From Tranquillimonas rosea (GTDB taxonomy: Bacteria > Pseudomonadota > Alphaproteobacteria > Rhodobacterales > Rhodobacteraceae), in assembly GCF_900111315.1 (NCBI RefSeq), contig NZ_FOGU01000010.1, forward strand, positions 103,666 to 167,665: 64,000 nucleotides of DNA. The letters run 5' to 3'. The notes under the pieces are model-generated. The model saw only the letters and a program-made list of their open reading frames with translations. It had not been told where the DNA came from and searched no databases. Below, in pieces: positions 17,353 through 26,378 of this stretch (position 1 is its first letter; every line of letters begins with the position of its first letter). The position numbers were made by a program, and so were the translations under genes.

Positions 17353-17381
17353 TTGACCGTGCGTCGCCCGGGGCGTATGTC
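17353..17381 (+). promoter_or_regulatory. Probable sigma-70 promoter of metZ
   Basis: TTGACC (17353-17358), a 17-bp spacer and TATGTC (17376-17381). Transcription would begin near 17388, exactly at the 5' side of the SAM-II aptamer P1 stem, which supports the assignment. Confidence 0.55.
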
Positions 17382-17386
17382 GCGGC

Positions 17387-17442
17387 ACGTGGCGATTTGT
17401 TCACCGGATTGCGGGCCACGTTAAACAAGCCGCTAAAGAGGT
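17387..17442 (+). ncRNA. SAM-II riboswitch aptamer
   Basis: The element fits the SAM-II (metA) fold: P1 arms ACGTGGC (17387-17393) and GCCACGT (17415-17421), the loop block GATTTG...CCGGATTGC, and the 3' pseudoknot-forming segment TTAAACAAG...GCTAAAGAGG ending at 17442. SAM-II senses S-adenosylmethionine and turns off methionine biosynthesis genes in Alphaproteobacteria. It lies in the leader of metZ, as expected. Confidence 0.85.
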
Positions 17443-17453
17443 CTGGGACGATG

Positions 17454-17488
17454 GCCCCCGGCGCTCTTATCGCGGTGGGGGCTTTTTT
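17454..17488 (+). terminator. Intrinsic terminator in the metZ leader
   Basis: GCCCCC (17454-17459) pairs with GGGGGC (17477-17482) and is followed by six T residues. It lies 11 bp after the aptamer and before the metZ ribosome site, so SAM binding probably controls transcription termination. The aptamer P1 3' strand GGGCC (17413-17417) could pair with GGCCC of the terminator 5' arm as an antiterminator. Confidence 0.8.
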
Positions 17489-17505
17489 GTGCGCAGGAGG
17501 CACGG

Positions 17506-18684
17506 ATGGACGACTGGAACACGCGGACCAAACTGGTGCACGGCGGCGTGCGGCGCAGCCAGTACGGCGAGGTGAGCGAGGCGATCTACCTCACGCAGGG
17601 CTTCGTCTACGACACGGCCGAGCAGGCGCAGCAGCGCTTCGAGCAGGCCGGGGAGGACGAGTTCATCTATGCCCGCTACGGCAATCCCACCGTCCGGATG
17701 TTCGAGGAGCGCGTCGCGCAGGTGGAGGGCGCCGAGGACGGCTTTGCCACGGCCAGCGGCATGGCGGCGGTCAACGGGGCGCTGATGTCGATGCTGCGGG
17801 CCGGCGACCACGTGGTCAGCTCGCGGGCGCTGTTCGGATCCTGTCTCTACATCCTCGAGGAGGTGCTGACGCGCTATGGCGTCGAGGTGACCTTCGTCGA
17901 CGGCACCGATCTCGGCGCCTGGCGGGCCGCGGTGCGGCCGGAGACGCGGGCGGTGTTCCTCGAGTCCGTCTCGAACCCGACGCTGGAAGTGATCGACATC
18001 ACCGAGGTCGCGCGGATCGGCCATTCCGTCGGCGCGACCGTGATCGTCGACAACGTCTTTGCCACGCCGATCTTCTCGCGGGCGCTCGAGCAGGGGGCCG
18101 ACGTGGTGGTCTATTCGGCCACCAAGCATATCGACGGGCAGGGGCGGTGCCTGGGGGGCGTCATCCTCGGCACGCAAGAGTTCATCCGCAAGACGGTCGA
18201 GCCCTATCTCAAGCATACCGGCGGGGCGATGAGCCCGTTCAACGCCTGGGTGCTGCTCAAGGGGATGGAGACGCTGGACCTGCGCGTGCGCGCCCAGTCA
18301 GATGCGGCGCTGACGATCGCGCAGGCGCTGCAGGACGACGACCGCCTGTCGCGCGTGATCTTCCCGCACCTGCCCGACCACGCGCAGCACGCCGTCGCGA
18401 CCCGCCAGATGGAAAAGGGGGGCACCGTCCTGTCGTTCGAGCTGAAGGGTGGGCAGGAGGCGGCGTTCCGGTTCCTCAACGCGCTGGAGATCGTGGTGAT
18501 CTCGAACAACCTGGGCGACGCGAAATCCATCGTGACGCATCCCGCCACCACCACCCATTCGCGCCTGTCGGACGCGCAAAAGGATGCTCTGGGCATCGCG
18601 CCGGGGCTGGTGCGGCTCAGCGTAGGGCTCGAGGCGGTGGACGACCTGATCGCCGATCTGCGCGGGGCGCTCGACGCCGTCTGA
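17506..18684 (+). CDS. metZ: O-succinylhomoserine sulfhydrylase
   Basis: PLP enzyme that makes homocysteine from O-succinylhomoserine and sulfide in the methionine pathway. The 392-residue protein belongs to the Cys/Met metabolism family: ARYGNPTVRMFEERVA near residue 55, GLU-rich substrate loops, the VDNVFATPIFSRALEQGADVV-type block (split here around D185), and the PLP lysine K207 in SATKHIDGQGR. The KHIDGQGR context is typical of MetZ rather than cystathionine gamma-synthase. A GGAGG site lies 5 bp before the ATG. The SAM-II riboswitch and terminator directly upstream confirm a methionine role and predict repression by SAM. Confidence 0.92.
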   Translation: MDDWNTRTKLVHGGVRRSQYGEVSEAIYLTQGFVYDTAEQAQQRFEQAGEDEFIYARYGNPTVRMFEERVAQVEGAEDGFATASGMAAVNGALMSMLRAGDHVVSSRALFGSCLYILEEVLTRYGVEVTFVDGTDLGAWRAAVRPETRAVFLESVSNPTLEVIDITEVARIGHSVGATVIVDNVFATPIFSRALEQGADVVVYSATKHIDGQGRCLGGVILGTQEFIRKTVEPYLKHTGGAMSPFNAWVLLKGMETLDLRVRAQSDAALTIAQALQDDDRLSRVIFPHLPDHAQHAVATRQMEKGGTVLSFELKGGQEAAFRFLNALEIVVISNNLGDAKSIVTHPATTTHSRLSDAQKDALGIAPGLVRLSVGLEAVDDLIADLRGALDAV

Positions 18685-18905
18685 GGGAACCGACCGGGCG
18701 ATGTGCTGTGACATCGCAGCGTCCGGCACCTCGGACCGCGCGCGCAGGCGATGCGGGAGAAATCACGCCCAGCACCGTGTCCTGCGACATCGCGTCCCGG
18801 CAGTGATCCTTGCCGTGCCGCGCCGCGTAATTCGGATCGAATCAGTGGAAAAACGGCACATCGCACATACGTCTGAGGCGAGCCGTAGCACCGGAGGGCG
18901 AGGCC

Positions 18906-20009
18906 ATGAACATCCATACGCCAGAGATCGAACGGCAACCGGAACGCGAGGACGCGGCGGCCGCGCTGCGCACCCTGCGCGCCTGGGCCGCGACCGCGTC
19001 GGATGCCGAGATCGAGACCCTCGATCCCTCGATCGCGCGCCTTCTCACGGACCGGCCGACCGGCACCTATCCCGACCTGTCGCGGCAATACCCCGAGGGC
19101 TTCACCGCCGACTCCGACTACAAGGCGACGCTGCCCGACCTCCAGAACGGGCCGCAATCGCTGATCCGCGGGGCGCGGCGACCGATCCAGCATGTCGGCA
19201 TCTCGAACTTCCGCCTGCCGATCCACTTCCGCACGCGCGACAACGGTGACCTGACGCTCGAGACCTCGGTGACCGGCACGGTCAGCCTCGAGGCCGAGAA
19301 GAAGGGCATCAACATGAGCCGCATCATGCGGACCTTCTACACCTACGCCGAAGAGACCTTCAGCTTCGAGGTGATCGAAGCCGCGCTGGACTCCTACAAG
19401 TCCGATCTCGAAAGCTTCGATGCCCGGATCCAGATGCGCTTTTCCTTCCCCATGCGGGTGGAGAGCCTGCGGTCTGGGCTCGCCGGCTTTCAGTATTACG
19501 ACATCGCGCTCGAACTGGTCGAGCGGGAGGGCGTGCGTCGAAAGATCGTGCATCTCGACTATGTCTATTCCTCGACCTGCCCGTGCTCGCTGGAATTGAG
19601 CGAGCATGCGCGGCGTGAGCGCGGGCAGCTGGCCACGCCCCATTCGCAGCGCTCGGTCGCCCGCATCTCGGTCGCACTCAACCCGGAAGCGGAGTGCCTG
19701 TGGTTCGAGGATCTCGTCGAGCTCTGCCGTGCGGCGGTGCCGACCGAGACGCAGGTCATGGTCAAGCGCGAGGACGAACAGGCCTTTGCCGAGCTGAACG
19801 CGGCCAACCCGATCTTCGTCGAGGACGCGGCGCGGCTGTTCGCCGAACGACTGCAGGCAGAGCCGCGGATCGGCGACTTCCGCGTGATCGCCAGCCACCA
19901 GGAAAGCCTGCACAGCCATGACGCCGTCAGCGTGCTGACCGAGGGCGACACCTTCGATCAGGAAAGCCTGGACCCCAAGGCGTTCGCGACTCTGTTCCAC
20001 GTGGGCTGA
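18906..20009 (+). CDS. folE2: GTP cyclohydrolase FolE2
   Basis: Type IB GTP cyclohydrolase, which converts GTP to 7,8-dihydroneopterin triphosphate, the entry step of folate synthesis. The 367-residue protein has VGISNFRLPIHFRTRDNGDL near residues 97-116, the family metal/catalytic Cys in YSSTCPCSLELSEH (about 222-235) and the C-terminal IASHQESLHSHDA motif. FolE2 replaces FolE in many Alphaproteobacteria and does not strictly need zinc. The 221-bp region upstream (18685-18905) has one 7-bp hairpin just after metZ (18698-18717) but no clear zinc-regulator site that I could recognise. Confidence 0.94.
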   Translation: MNIHTPEIERQPEREDAAAALRTLRAWAATASDAEIETLDPSIARLLTDRPTGTYPDLSRQYPEGFTADSDYKATLPDLQNGPQSLIRGARRPIQHVGISNFRLPIHFRTRDNGDLTLETSVTGTVSLEAEKKGINMSRIMRTFYTYAEETFSFEVIEAALDSYKSDLESFDARIQMRFSFPMRVESLRSGLAGFQYYDIALELVEREGVRRKIVHLDYVYSSTCPCSLELSEHARRERGQLATPHSQRSVARISVALNPEAECLWFEDLVELCRAAVPTETQVMVKREDEQAFAELNAANPIFVEDAARLFAERLQAEPRIGDFRVIASHQESLHSHDAVSVLTEGDTFDQESLDPKAFATLFHVG

Positions 20010-20032
20010 GCCGGACGCGCAGCCGCGCTTGA

Positions 20033-20055
20033 CTTGTCCGACAGGGGCGGACAAG
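20033..20055 (+). promoter_or_regulatory. Inverted repeat upstream of trkH
   Basis: CTTGTCCG (20033-20040) and CGGACAAG (20048-20055) are a perfect 8-bp inverted repeat separated by 7 bp, ending 10 bp before the trkH ATG and overlapping a TTGACT -35-like hexamer. It could be a repressor operator or an RNA hairpin near the ribosome site; the regulator is unknown. Confidence 0.45.
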
Positions 20056-20065
20056 CCTGCGCGTC

Positions 20066-21514
20066 ATGATCGATCCGCGTCCCGTCGGCTATGTCATCGG
20101 CCTTCTTGTCACCGCCTTCGGGGCGACGATGACCGTACCGATGATGGTGGACCTCGCCGCCGGCAACGGCCATTGGCCGGCGTTTCTCGAAAGCGCGATC
20201 CTGACCACGCTGACCGGCGGGCTCACGGCGCTCGCCTGCGCCACGGGCACGGGCGAGCGGATGACGGTGCAGCAGCTGTTCCTGCTGACCACCGCCGTCT
20301 GGGTGGCGCTGCCCGTCTTCGGGGCGTTGCCGTTCGTGTTCGGCGCGACCGACGCGAAGGGCGTCGACGCCTTCTTCGAGGCGGTATCGGGACTGACCAC
20401 CACCGGCTCGACCGTCTTTACCGGGCTTCAGGATCTGCCGCGCGGGTTGCTGCTGTGGCGGTCGATGCTGCAATGGTTCGGCGGCATCGGGATCGTCGTC
20501 GTGGCGATGGTGTTCCTGCCAGAGCTGCGCATCGGCGGCATGCAGATCTTCCGCTCGGAAGCCTTCGACACGATGGGAAAGATCCTGCCCCGCGCCGCCG
20601 AGATCGCCGCGCAGATCAGCTGGATCTACGTCATCCTGACCTTCCTCTGCTTTCTCGGCTACACCGTGCTGGGCCTGTCGAGCTTCGATGCGGTGAACCA
20701 CGCGCTCACGACGATGTCGACGGGAGGGTTCTCGACGACGGACCAGTCGTTCGGGGCCTTCCAGGGGCCGCCCGAATACCTCGCCGCGGTGTTCATGATC
20801 CTCGCGAGCCTGCCGTTCGTGCGCTACATCCAGGTCATCACCGGCAGCGTGAAGCCGATCTGCCGCGACGCGCAGGTGCGGGCCTACCTGACGGTGATCG
20901 GTGCGGCCGCGGCGATGCTGGCCGTCTTCCAGATCGTTGTGGACGGGCGCGGAGTCGAGGAAAGCCTGCGCGAGGCGCTGTTCAACGTCACCTCGATCAT
21001 CTCGGGCACGGGGTATGCCAGCGTCGACTACCAGCTCTGGGGCGCGTTCGCGATGGTCGTGTTCTTCTTCCTGGGGCTGGTCGGCGGCTGCGCCGGGTCG
21101 ACCTGCTGCTCGATCAAGGTGTTCCGCTACCAGATCCTGCTGTCGTCGATCCGGGCGCAGGTGCAGCGGATCCACTCGCCGCACTCCCTGGCGACCCCCC
21201 GGTTCGAGGGGCGGCGCGTGGGGCCAGACGTGCTGTCCTCGGTGATGGCCTTCTTCGTGCTGTTCATCGTGTCGCTCGGGGGGCTGTCGGTCCTGCTGGC
21301 GATGACGGGGCTCGATTTCGTGACCGCGCTGTCGGGCGCGGCCACGGCGATCGGCAATATCGGCCCCGGCCTCGGGCCGGTGATCGGGCCGGCGGGCTAT
21401 TTCGGGCCGCTGAACGACACCGCGAAGTGGCTCCTGATCTTCGGCATGATCCTGGGCCGGCTCGAGCTTATGGCCGTGTTCGTGCTGTTCGTCCCCCGCT
21501 TCTGGCGGGCCTGA
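20066..21514 (+). CDS. trkH: Trk-type potassium uptake protein TrkH
   Basis: Potassium-translocating membrane subunit of the Trk/Ktr superfamily. The 482-residue protein has about ten membrane helices arranged as four repeats; the filter-region loops are visible as TTTGSTVF (about residue 111), STGGFST (about 222), SGTGYAS (about 313) and GNIGPG (about 432). The cytoplasmic partner TrkA is not next to it. The ATG at 20066 is 10 bp after an inverted repeat that may be regulatory. Alternative names include KtrB; length and loops favour TrkH. Confidence 0.92.
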   Translation: MIDPRPVGYVIGLLVTAFGATMTVPMMVDLAAGNGHWPAFLESAILTTLTGGLTALACATGTGERMTVQQLFLLTTAVWVALPVFGALPFVFGATDAKGVDAFFEAVSGLTTTGSTVFTGLQDLPRGLLLWRSMLQWFGGIGIVVVAMVFLPELRIGGMQIFRSEAFDTMGKILPRAAEIAAQISWIYVILTFLCFLGYTVLGLSSFDAVNHALTTMSTGGFSTTDQSFGAFQGPPEYLAAVFMILASLPFVRYIQVITGSVKPICRDAQVRAYLTVIGAAAAMLAVFQIVVDGRGVEESLREALFNVTSIISGTGYASVDYQLWGAFAMVVFFFLGLVGGCAGSTCCSIKVFRYQILLSSIRAQVQRIHSPHSLATPRFEGRRVGPDVLSSVMAFFVLFIVSLGGLSVLLAMTGLDFVTALSGAATAIGNIGPGLGPVIGPAGYFGPLNDTAKWLLIFGMILGRLELMAVFVLFVPRFWRA

Positions 21515-21560
21515 GCGGGGCGCCAGGGCGCGCGCGGCGGCCCTGACATCCGGCCAGCGG

Positions 21561-22937
21561 TCAGCCGAAGACGAAACTGTCCTCTTCCAGGCCCAGCACC
21601 CCGGCAAAGGTGACGGTATCGGTGCCCGCGGGGCCCGCGGCCGCGGCGCCGAGGTCGAGCCGCGTGTCGGTGCCCAGGATCGCGACGAAATCGTCCGCGC
21701 CGCCCAGCGTGCCCGAACCGTCACTGTCCAGATCGCTCCAGTCGAGACCGGTAAAGCGCAGGTCGACCCGATCCGCGTCGGCCACGCGGAAGTCCATGAG
21801 CGTGTCGAGCCCGTCGTTCGTGCCGAACCGGAACACGTCCGCGCCCCCCTCCAGCACCTCGGCTCCCGGTCCGGTGGCCTGAACGGTGCCGTCGCCCCAC
21901 AGCATGTCGTTCCCGGCGCCGCCGCGCAGCGTGTCGTCGCCGCCGGTGAGGGTCGCGGTGTCGGCGGAGACGACCGTGCCGTCACCATAGATCGTGTCGT
22001 TGCCGGCGTGACCCAGCAGCATGTCGTCGCCACCGGTCAGCGTGCCGCCGAACCCCGCGCCCTGGACCGTCCCGTCGCCGAAAATCAGGTCGCCGCCGCT
22101 GCCGCCCCGCACGAGGTCGTCGCCGCCCTCGAGATCGGCAGGGCCGATCAGCAGGACCGTCGCGGTGCCGTCGCCGTACATCGTGTCCGCGCCGCTGCCA
22201 CCCAACAGGGTGTCGGCGCCGCCGTCGAGGGTGGCGAAGGCCTCTCCGTCGCCCAGCATAAGGTCGTCGCCGGACCCGCCGAGCAGCAGGTCGCGGCCGC
22301 CGTCGATCCGCTCCGAACGGCCGTCGCCAAGGATCGTATCGTTGCCGCTGCCCCCCGAGAGCCCGTCATTGCCCCCGATCAGCAGGCTCGATGTCCGGCC
22401 GATGGACGTCGTGCCGTCGCCGGACATGTAATCGTCGCCCGACCCGCCCTTGAGGATGTCGTCGCCGCCGGTCAGCTCGCCCGGCGCGAATGCGCTCGAG
22501 ATCGTGCCGTCGCCATACATCACGTCGTCGCCGGGACCGCCCGTCACCAGGTCGTTCCCGCCGACCAGCTTGGCCGTCCCGTTGGACCCGACCGACACCG
22601 TGCCGTCGCCGAAGATCAGATCGTCCCCTTGACCCGCGAAGATCGCGTCGTCGGCGCCGAACAGGGTGCTCATCCGGAACGCGCCCGCGGACACGTCGGC
22701 GTCTCCGCGGACGATGTCGTCACCGCCGCGCGCCGCGATCCTGTCCACGCCGCCGATCGCCACGGCGTCCATGCCCGGTGCCGCGATGACGGGGTCGTCC
22801 CCCGACAGGACCTCGCCGTCATTGGTGCCCCGGAGCCTGTCCATGAAGATCAGCCCGAGCCCCGGTGCGGCCAGACCGCGCCCGCCGGTTTCCATGCTGC
22901 TCCGGCTCGATGCCGGAATGTTCTGTGCGAAATCCAT
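21561..22937 (-). CDS. RTX-like secreted calcium-binding protein with long-period repeats
   Basis: A 458-residue Gly/Asp-rich protein built mainly of about nine units of 25-32 residues, each with GDGT (or GDGR/GDGE), a variable linker, then GGxDxLxGGxGxDxhx. This is a variant of hemolysin-type calcium-binding repeats, in which ordinary GGxGxDxLx nonapeptides alternate with a GDG linker. The N-terminus (first 60 residues) is not a Sec signal; the C-terminus has a peptidase M10/serralysin-like tail with LMDFRVADADRVDLR and ends in hydrophobic residues plus FG, as for type I secretion substrates. The start at 22937 is preferred because a GGGGAGGA ribosome site precedes it and upstream codons look non-coding. 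No catalytic domain is seen; a surface or matrix role is inferred. Confidence 0.75.
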   Translation of the reverse strand: MDFAQNIPASSRSSMETGGRGLAAPGLGLIFMDRLRGTNDGEVLSGDDPVIAAPGMDAVAIGGVDRIAARGGDDIVRGDADVSAGAFRMSTLFGADDAIFAGQGDDLIFGDGTVSVGSNGTAKLVGGNDLVTGGPGDDVMYGDGTISSAFAPGELTGGDDILKGGSGDDYMSGDGTTSIGRTSSLLIGGNDGLSGGSGNDTILGDGRSERIDGGRDLLLGGSGDDLMLGDGEAFATLDGGADTLLGGSGADTMYGDGTATVLLIGPADLEGGDDLVRGGSGGDLIFGDGTVQGAGFGGTLTGGDDMLLGHAGNDTIYGDGTVVSADTATLTGGDDTLRGGAGNDMLWGDGTVQATGPGAEVLEGGADVFRFGTNDGLDTLMDFRVADADRVDLRFTGLDWSDLDSDGSGTLGGADDFVAILGTDTRLDLGAAAAGPAGTDTVTFAGVLGLEEDSFVFG

Positions 22938-23077
22938 CCTGCACGTCCTCCCCTGTGCCCTTCGATCTGCGTCGTCCGGCCAGCCGGCAGCGCCCGGCGA
23001 CCTGCGGGGCAGGATCGCACGCTCTGAACGGGAAGGGTCGGATCGACGGCAGGGGCAGTATCCCCGGATCGCCTGTC

Positions 23078-23096
23078 CGAACGAATAGTCCGTTCG
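23078..23096. promoter_or_regulatory. CGAACG inverted repeat upstream of the RTX-like gene
   Basis: CGAACG (23078-23083) and CGTTCG (23091-23096) form an inverted repeat with a 7-bp centre; another CGAACG follows at 23110-23115. This is about 140 bp upstream of the RTX-like gene start and is a candidate operator. Little else is visible in the 297-bp gap 22938-23234 apart from the hairpin at its other end. Confidence 0.35.
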
Positions 23097-23147
23097 CAGC
23101 ATCCAGCCACGAACGGAAGCGGGGTGGGTTCTACTTAGGGATGATCA

Positions 23148-23192
23148 ACCGTGGAATCGGGGCCACTTATGCGTGCGGCCCCGATCCACGGT
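23148..23192 (-). terminator. Long hairpin after the pseudo-protease gene
   Basis: Arms 23148-23164 and 23177-23192 pair over 16 bp (ACCGTGGA/TCCACGGT and TCGGGGCC/GGCCCCGA) with one bulged base. It lies 43 bp past the stop of the minus-strand gene. No T run follows, so it may be a factor-assisted terminator or 3'-end stabiliser. Confidence 0.5.
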
Positions 23193-23234
23193 CTCTATTG
23201 GTCGGAAGGGGCGCGCCCGGGCCGGGCACGCCCG

Positions 23235-25265
23235 TCACTTCCAGCAGCTCACCAGCACCGTCATGTCGGCGGCCATGCGGGTCAGCTGTTCGGGGCCGAT
23301 GTCGCCGCGGCCGGTCTCCTCTGCGGCGGCCGGGGCGGGGCCGGTGCCCGAGAGGAACTCCGAGATCGCCTCGACATCGGCGGCAAAGGCCACGCCTTCG
23401 GGCAGCCGCGTGCCCTCGGCCAGGCGCGCGCTTCCGGGCAGGAGCATGCCGAGCACGGCGCCCGACTGGTTCAGTACCGGGCCGCCCGCGTCACCGGGGC
23501 GGGCCGACACGTCGAGCCGCTGGACCGTCGTGTCGCCGGACAGGTCGCGCAGGTCGGCCACCTTGCCGAAGCTCAGCGAGGGGGCGCCAAGAACACCCTC
23601 GAACGAGTATCCGGCCACCGCGACCGAGGATTGCAGCCGCGGCACGCCGGTCTGGAACCGGGCATAGGCGATCGGCGACAGGTCCTGCGCCGGCGTCAGC
23701 AGGGTCAGGCCCAGCGTCTCGTCAGTGGCCGCGACCTGGGCTTCGATATCCTCGTTCAGGGTGATGCGGTCGCACTGGTCCAGGACGTCCGAGGTGGTCA
23801 GTACCGCGCCCGCCTCGTCGATGTAGAAGCCGGTGCGCGACCGCTCGGGCTTGCGAACCTTGAGCCCCGAGACAAGGTCGACGCTCTGCGACTCGTCCGG
23901 TGCGCCGATGCTGTCGTCCATCACGATGCCGGTGAGGGGGCGGAAGCTCTGCTGCATCTCGTCCAGCACGCGCCCGCGCCGCTTCTCGTCGCCGGCGGGC
24001 CAGATCAGGCTGAAGCCCTTGACGTGGCCTTCGCTCGTAAGCCGGGCCTCGGTATGCGACACGAAGTCGTCGCCTTCGCCGACGAGCGTGAAGCTGCGTG
24101 CGTTGCGCGACCGCTCGCCCTCCTGAGGGACCATCTCGAGCGTCTGCATGATGTCGTAGAGGCCGAACAGCGTGTCCTGATCGCCGCGCTGGCTGATCAG
24201 CAGCACCCGCGGCGCCATCGCGTCGGTGCCATCGGAATAATGGGCGAAGGGTGGCTCATAGCGATCGAACGAGACTTCGCCGGTGGGCATTATGATCTCG
24301 ACGCCGGCGGTGTCGTCGCGGACAACCTCCATGCCCAGCCCGTCGAGCACCGAGTTGTATTCCTCCATCAGCGAGCGACGCTGGCGGGTCGTCAGCACGC
24401 CCGTCGCGCTAAAGCCGTTTGCCTCCTGCCAGTCGCCCATGGCGCTGCGGGTGCCCGGACCGAAGGCGGCATCGATGGGGCCGTCGTAGTAGCCCTCCCA
24501 TTCCAGCGCTTCCTGCAGGGCGGCGCGCTCCTGCCGGCTGAGCGTGGACTCGCTGCGCCGCGCCTCGGCGGGCGTCTCGAGAACTTCCTCCGGGCCGGCC
24601 TCGGCGAGGATCTCGTTGTACTGGGCGCGCAACTGCTCGCGCTGGGCGCTGGTCAGCACACCGGTCGCCTCGGCGCCGTTCTCGCCCTGCCACGCGGCCA
24701 TGGCCGAGCGGGTCGAGCGGCCGAATTCGGCGTCAATGGGACCATCGTAGAAGCCCGTGCGCCGCAGGGCGAGCTGCAGCTTGCGTCGCGCGGACTCGTC
24801 CAGCCGCCGTTCGCCCAGAAGCGCCTCTTCCCGCGTCTCGCCCGGTTGCTGTCGCTGATTCTGAGCGGTGTCGTCCTGCACCTGTTGCGCTTGCTGGTCG
24901 CCCGCAGCATCGCTGCCGGGCTCGGGTTGCTGCACCCGCGCCGCGCCGATCGGCCAGAACCGGTCGCCGAACGACCCGCCGTCGGTGGTGAACGCGTCGC
25001 CGGGGATCAGCCCCTCGCGCTGGAGGAACACGCGCTCCCGCGCGGCCTCGTCGGGCGAGAACGGGCCGATGGCGATGGCGTACCAGCCACTGCTGCCCAG
25101 CTCGAACCCGCTCACGTCCTCGATCTGCTGGGCATAGTCGCTGGCGCTTTCCTGCGCGGCGGACAGGTTCGGCCGTGCCTCGACCTGCAGCCATGTCTCC
25201 TGGGCATACGCCGCGGAGGTCAGGCAGAAGAAGGCCGTGGTGGAGGCACGGAAAATCGATAACAT
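23235..25265 (-). CDS. Exported protein with SPOR-like region, two peptidoglycan-binding domains and a degenerate trypsin-like domain
   Basis: A 676-residue envelope protein. It has a signal peptide ([15 protein letters not shown]...AYAQ, cleavage near residue 22), a SPOR-like N-terminal part (about 25-95), two PG_binding_1 repeats containing [12 protein letters not shown] and [12 protein letters not shown], each followed by RSAM, and a C-terminal trypsin-like domain (about 465-650). In that domain the expected His position reads TTSDVL, the Asp position ETLGLTLL, and the Ser motif GDAGGPV, so the H, D and S of a serine protease appear replaced by D, G and A. It should be catalytically inactive if the alignment is right, perhaps acting as a scaffold at the cell wall. 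The start at 25265 is chosen for the signal peptide; an in-frame ATG at 25319 lies further upstream. Confidence 0.75.
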   Translation of the reverse strand: MLSIFRASTTAFFCLTSAAYAQETWLQVEARPNLSAAQESASDYAQQIEDVSGFELGSSGWYAIAIGPFSPDEAARERVFLQREGLIPGDAFTTDGGSFGDRFWPIGAARVQQPEPGSDAAGDQQAQQVQDDTAQNQRQQPGETREEALLGERRLDESARRKLQLALRRTGFYDGPIDAEFGRSTRSAMAAWQGENGAEATGVLTSAQREQLRAQYNEILAEAGPEEVLETPAEARRSESTLSRQERAALQEALEWEGYYDGPIDAAFGPGTRSAMGDWQEANGFSATGVLTTRQRRSLMEEYNSVLDGLGMEVVRDDTAGVEIIMPTGEVSFDRYEPPFAHYSDGTDAMAPRVLLISQRGDQDTLFGLYDIMQTLEMVPQEGERSRNARSFTLVGEGDDFVSHTEARLTSEGHVKGFSLIWPAGDEKRRGRVLDEMQQSFRPLTGIVMDDSIGAPDESQSVDLVSGLKVRKPERSRTGFYIDEAGAVLTTSDVLDQCDRITLNEDIEAQVAATDETLGLTLLTPAQDLSPIAYARFQTGVPRLQSSVAVAGYSFEGVLGAPSLSFGKVADLRDLSGDTTVQRLDVSARPGDAGGPVLNQSGAVLGMLLPGSARLAEGTRLPEGVAFAADVEAISEFLSGTGPAPAAAEETGRGDIGPEQLTRMAADMTVLVSCWK

Positions 25266-25448
25266 ATGGCGGTTCCCAAGGCTCAGGTCTCGGCCGGCAC
25301 GCGTGCGGCCCTTCGACATCGTATCAGAGGGGGCGACGGTTCCATGTCAAGAATACCGGAGCGGCAGTCGGGGCGCCGATTGACCCTTGTTGCTCATCTG
25401 CCTAACAAGGCCCCCGATCCGCGCCGCCCATCCCGCAAGGAGCCCGAA

Positions 25449-26378
25449 ATGGCCGACACGCCGACCTCGTTCCAGGAGATCATCCTGCGGCTACAGGGCT
25501 ATTGGGCCCGCCAGGGCTGCGCGCTGATGCAGCCCTACGACATGGAGGTCGGGGCCGGCACGTTCCACCCGGCCACCACGCTGCGGGCGCTCGGCCCGCG
25601 ACCCTGGGCCGCAGCCTACGTTCAGCCCTCGCGCCGCCCCACGGACGGCCGCTACGGCGACAACCCCAACCGGCTGCAGCACTACTACCAGTTCCAGGTG
25701 CTGATGAAGCCGTCGCCGCCGGACTTCCAGCAGCTCTATCTCGGCAGCCTCGAGGCCATCGGCATCGACATGGCCCACCACGACATCCGCTTCGTCGAGG
25801 ACGATTGGGAAAGCCCGACGCTGGGCGCCTGGGGGCTCGGCTGGGAGGTCTGGTGCGACGGCATGGAAGTCAGCCAGTTTACCTACTTCCAGCAGGTCGG
25901 CGGCCACGATTGCAAGCCCGTCTCGGGCGAGCTGACCTACGGGCTGGAACGGCTGGCGATGTATGTGCTCGGCATCGATCACGTCATGGACATGCCGTTC
26001 AACGCGCCCGATGCGCCGGCGCCGTTGTCCTACGGCGACGTGTTCCGCCAGACCGAGCGGGAATATTCCCGCTGGAACTTCGACGTGGCCGACACCGACG
26101 TGCTGCTCCAGCATTTCCGCGACGCCGAGGCGGAGTGTGCCCGCATCCTCGAAGCCCAGGCCGAGGACCCCAAGACCGGCCAGCGCATCGTCATGGCCCA
26201 CCCAGCCTATGATCAGTGCATCAAGGCCAGCCACCTGTTCAACCTGCTTGACGCCCGCGGGGTGATCTCGGTCACCGAGCGGCAGGCCTATATCGGCCGG
26301 GTGCGCACGCTCGCCAAGGCCTGCGCCGACGCCTACCTGCAGACCGAACAGGGCGGCTGGACGGACAGCGCCGCATGA
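25449..26378 (+). CDS. glyQ: Glycyl-tRNA synthetase alpha subunit
   Basis: Catalytic alpha subunit of the bacterial heterotetrameric (alpha2beta2) glycyl-tRNA synthetase. The 309-residue protein has the class II core: [20 protein letters not shown] (about residues 27-46), [20 protein letters not shown] (motif 2 region), and [12 protein letters not shown] (motif 3, about 162-173). All family blocks are present. The 183-bp divergent spacer upstream (25266-25448) separates it from the pseudo-protease gene; no T-box or other leader RNA was recognised. Downstream it overlaps the next gene by 4 bp (ATGA). Confidence 0.97.
   Translation: MADTPTSFQEIILRLQGYWARQGCALMQPYDMEVGAGTFHPATTLRALGPRPWAAAYVQPSRRPTDGRYGDNPNRLQHYYQFQVLMKPSPPDFQQLYLGSLEAIGIDMAHHDIRFVEDDWESPTLGAWGLGWEVWCDGMEVSQFTYFQQVGGHDCKPVSGELTYGLERLAMYVLGIDHVMDMPFNAPDAPAPLSYGDVFRQTEREYSRWNFDVADTDVLLQHFRDAEAECARILEAQAEDPKTGQRIVMAHPAYDQCIKASHLFNLLDARGVISVTERQAYIGRVRTLAKACADAYLQTEQGGWTDSAA

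Noticed and set aside
21610..22900. Regular repeated DNA that could be mistaken for a CRISPR array
   Set aside because: The repeats are imperfect, of variable length and in frame with RTX-like protein units; there are no constant repeat/variable spacer blocks and no cas genes.
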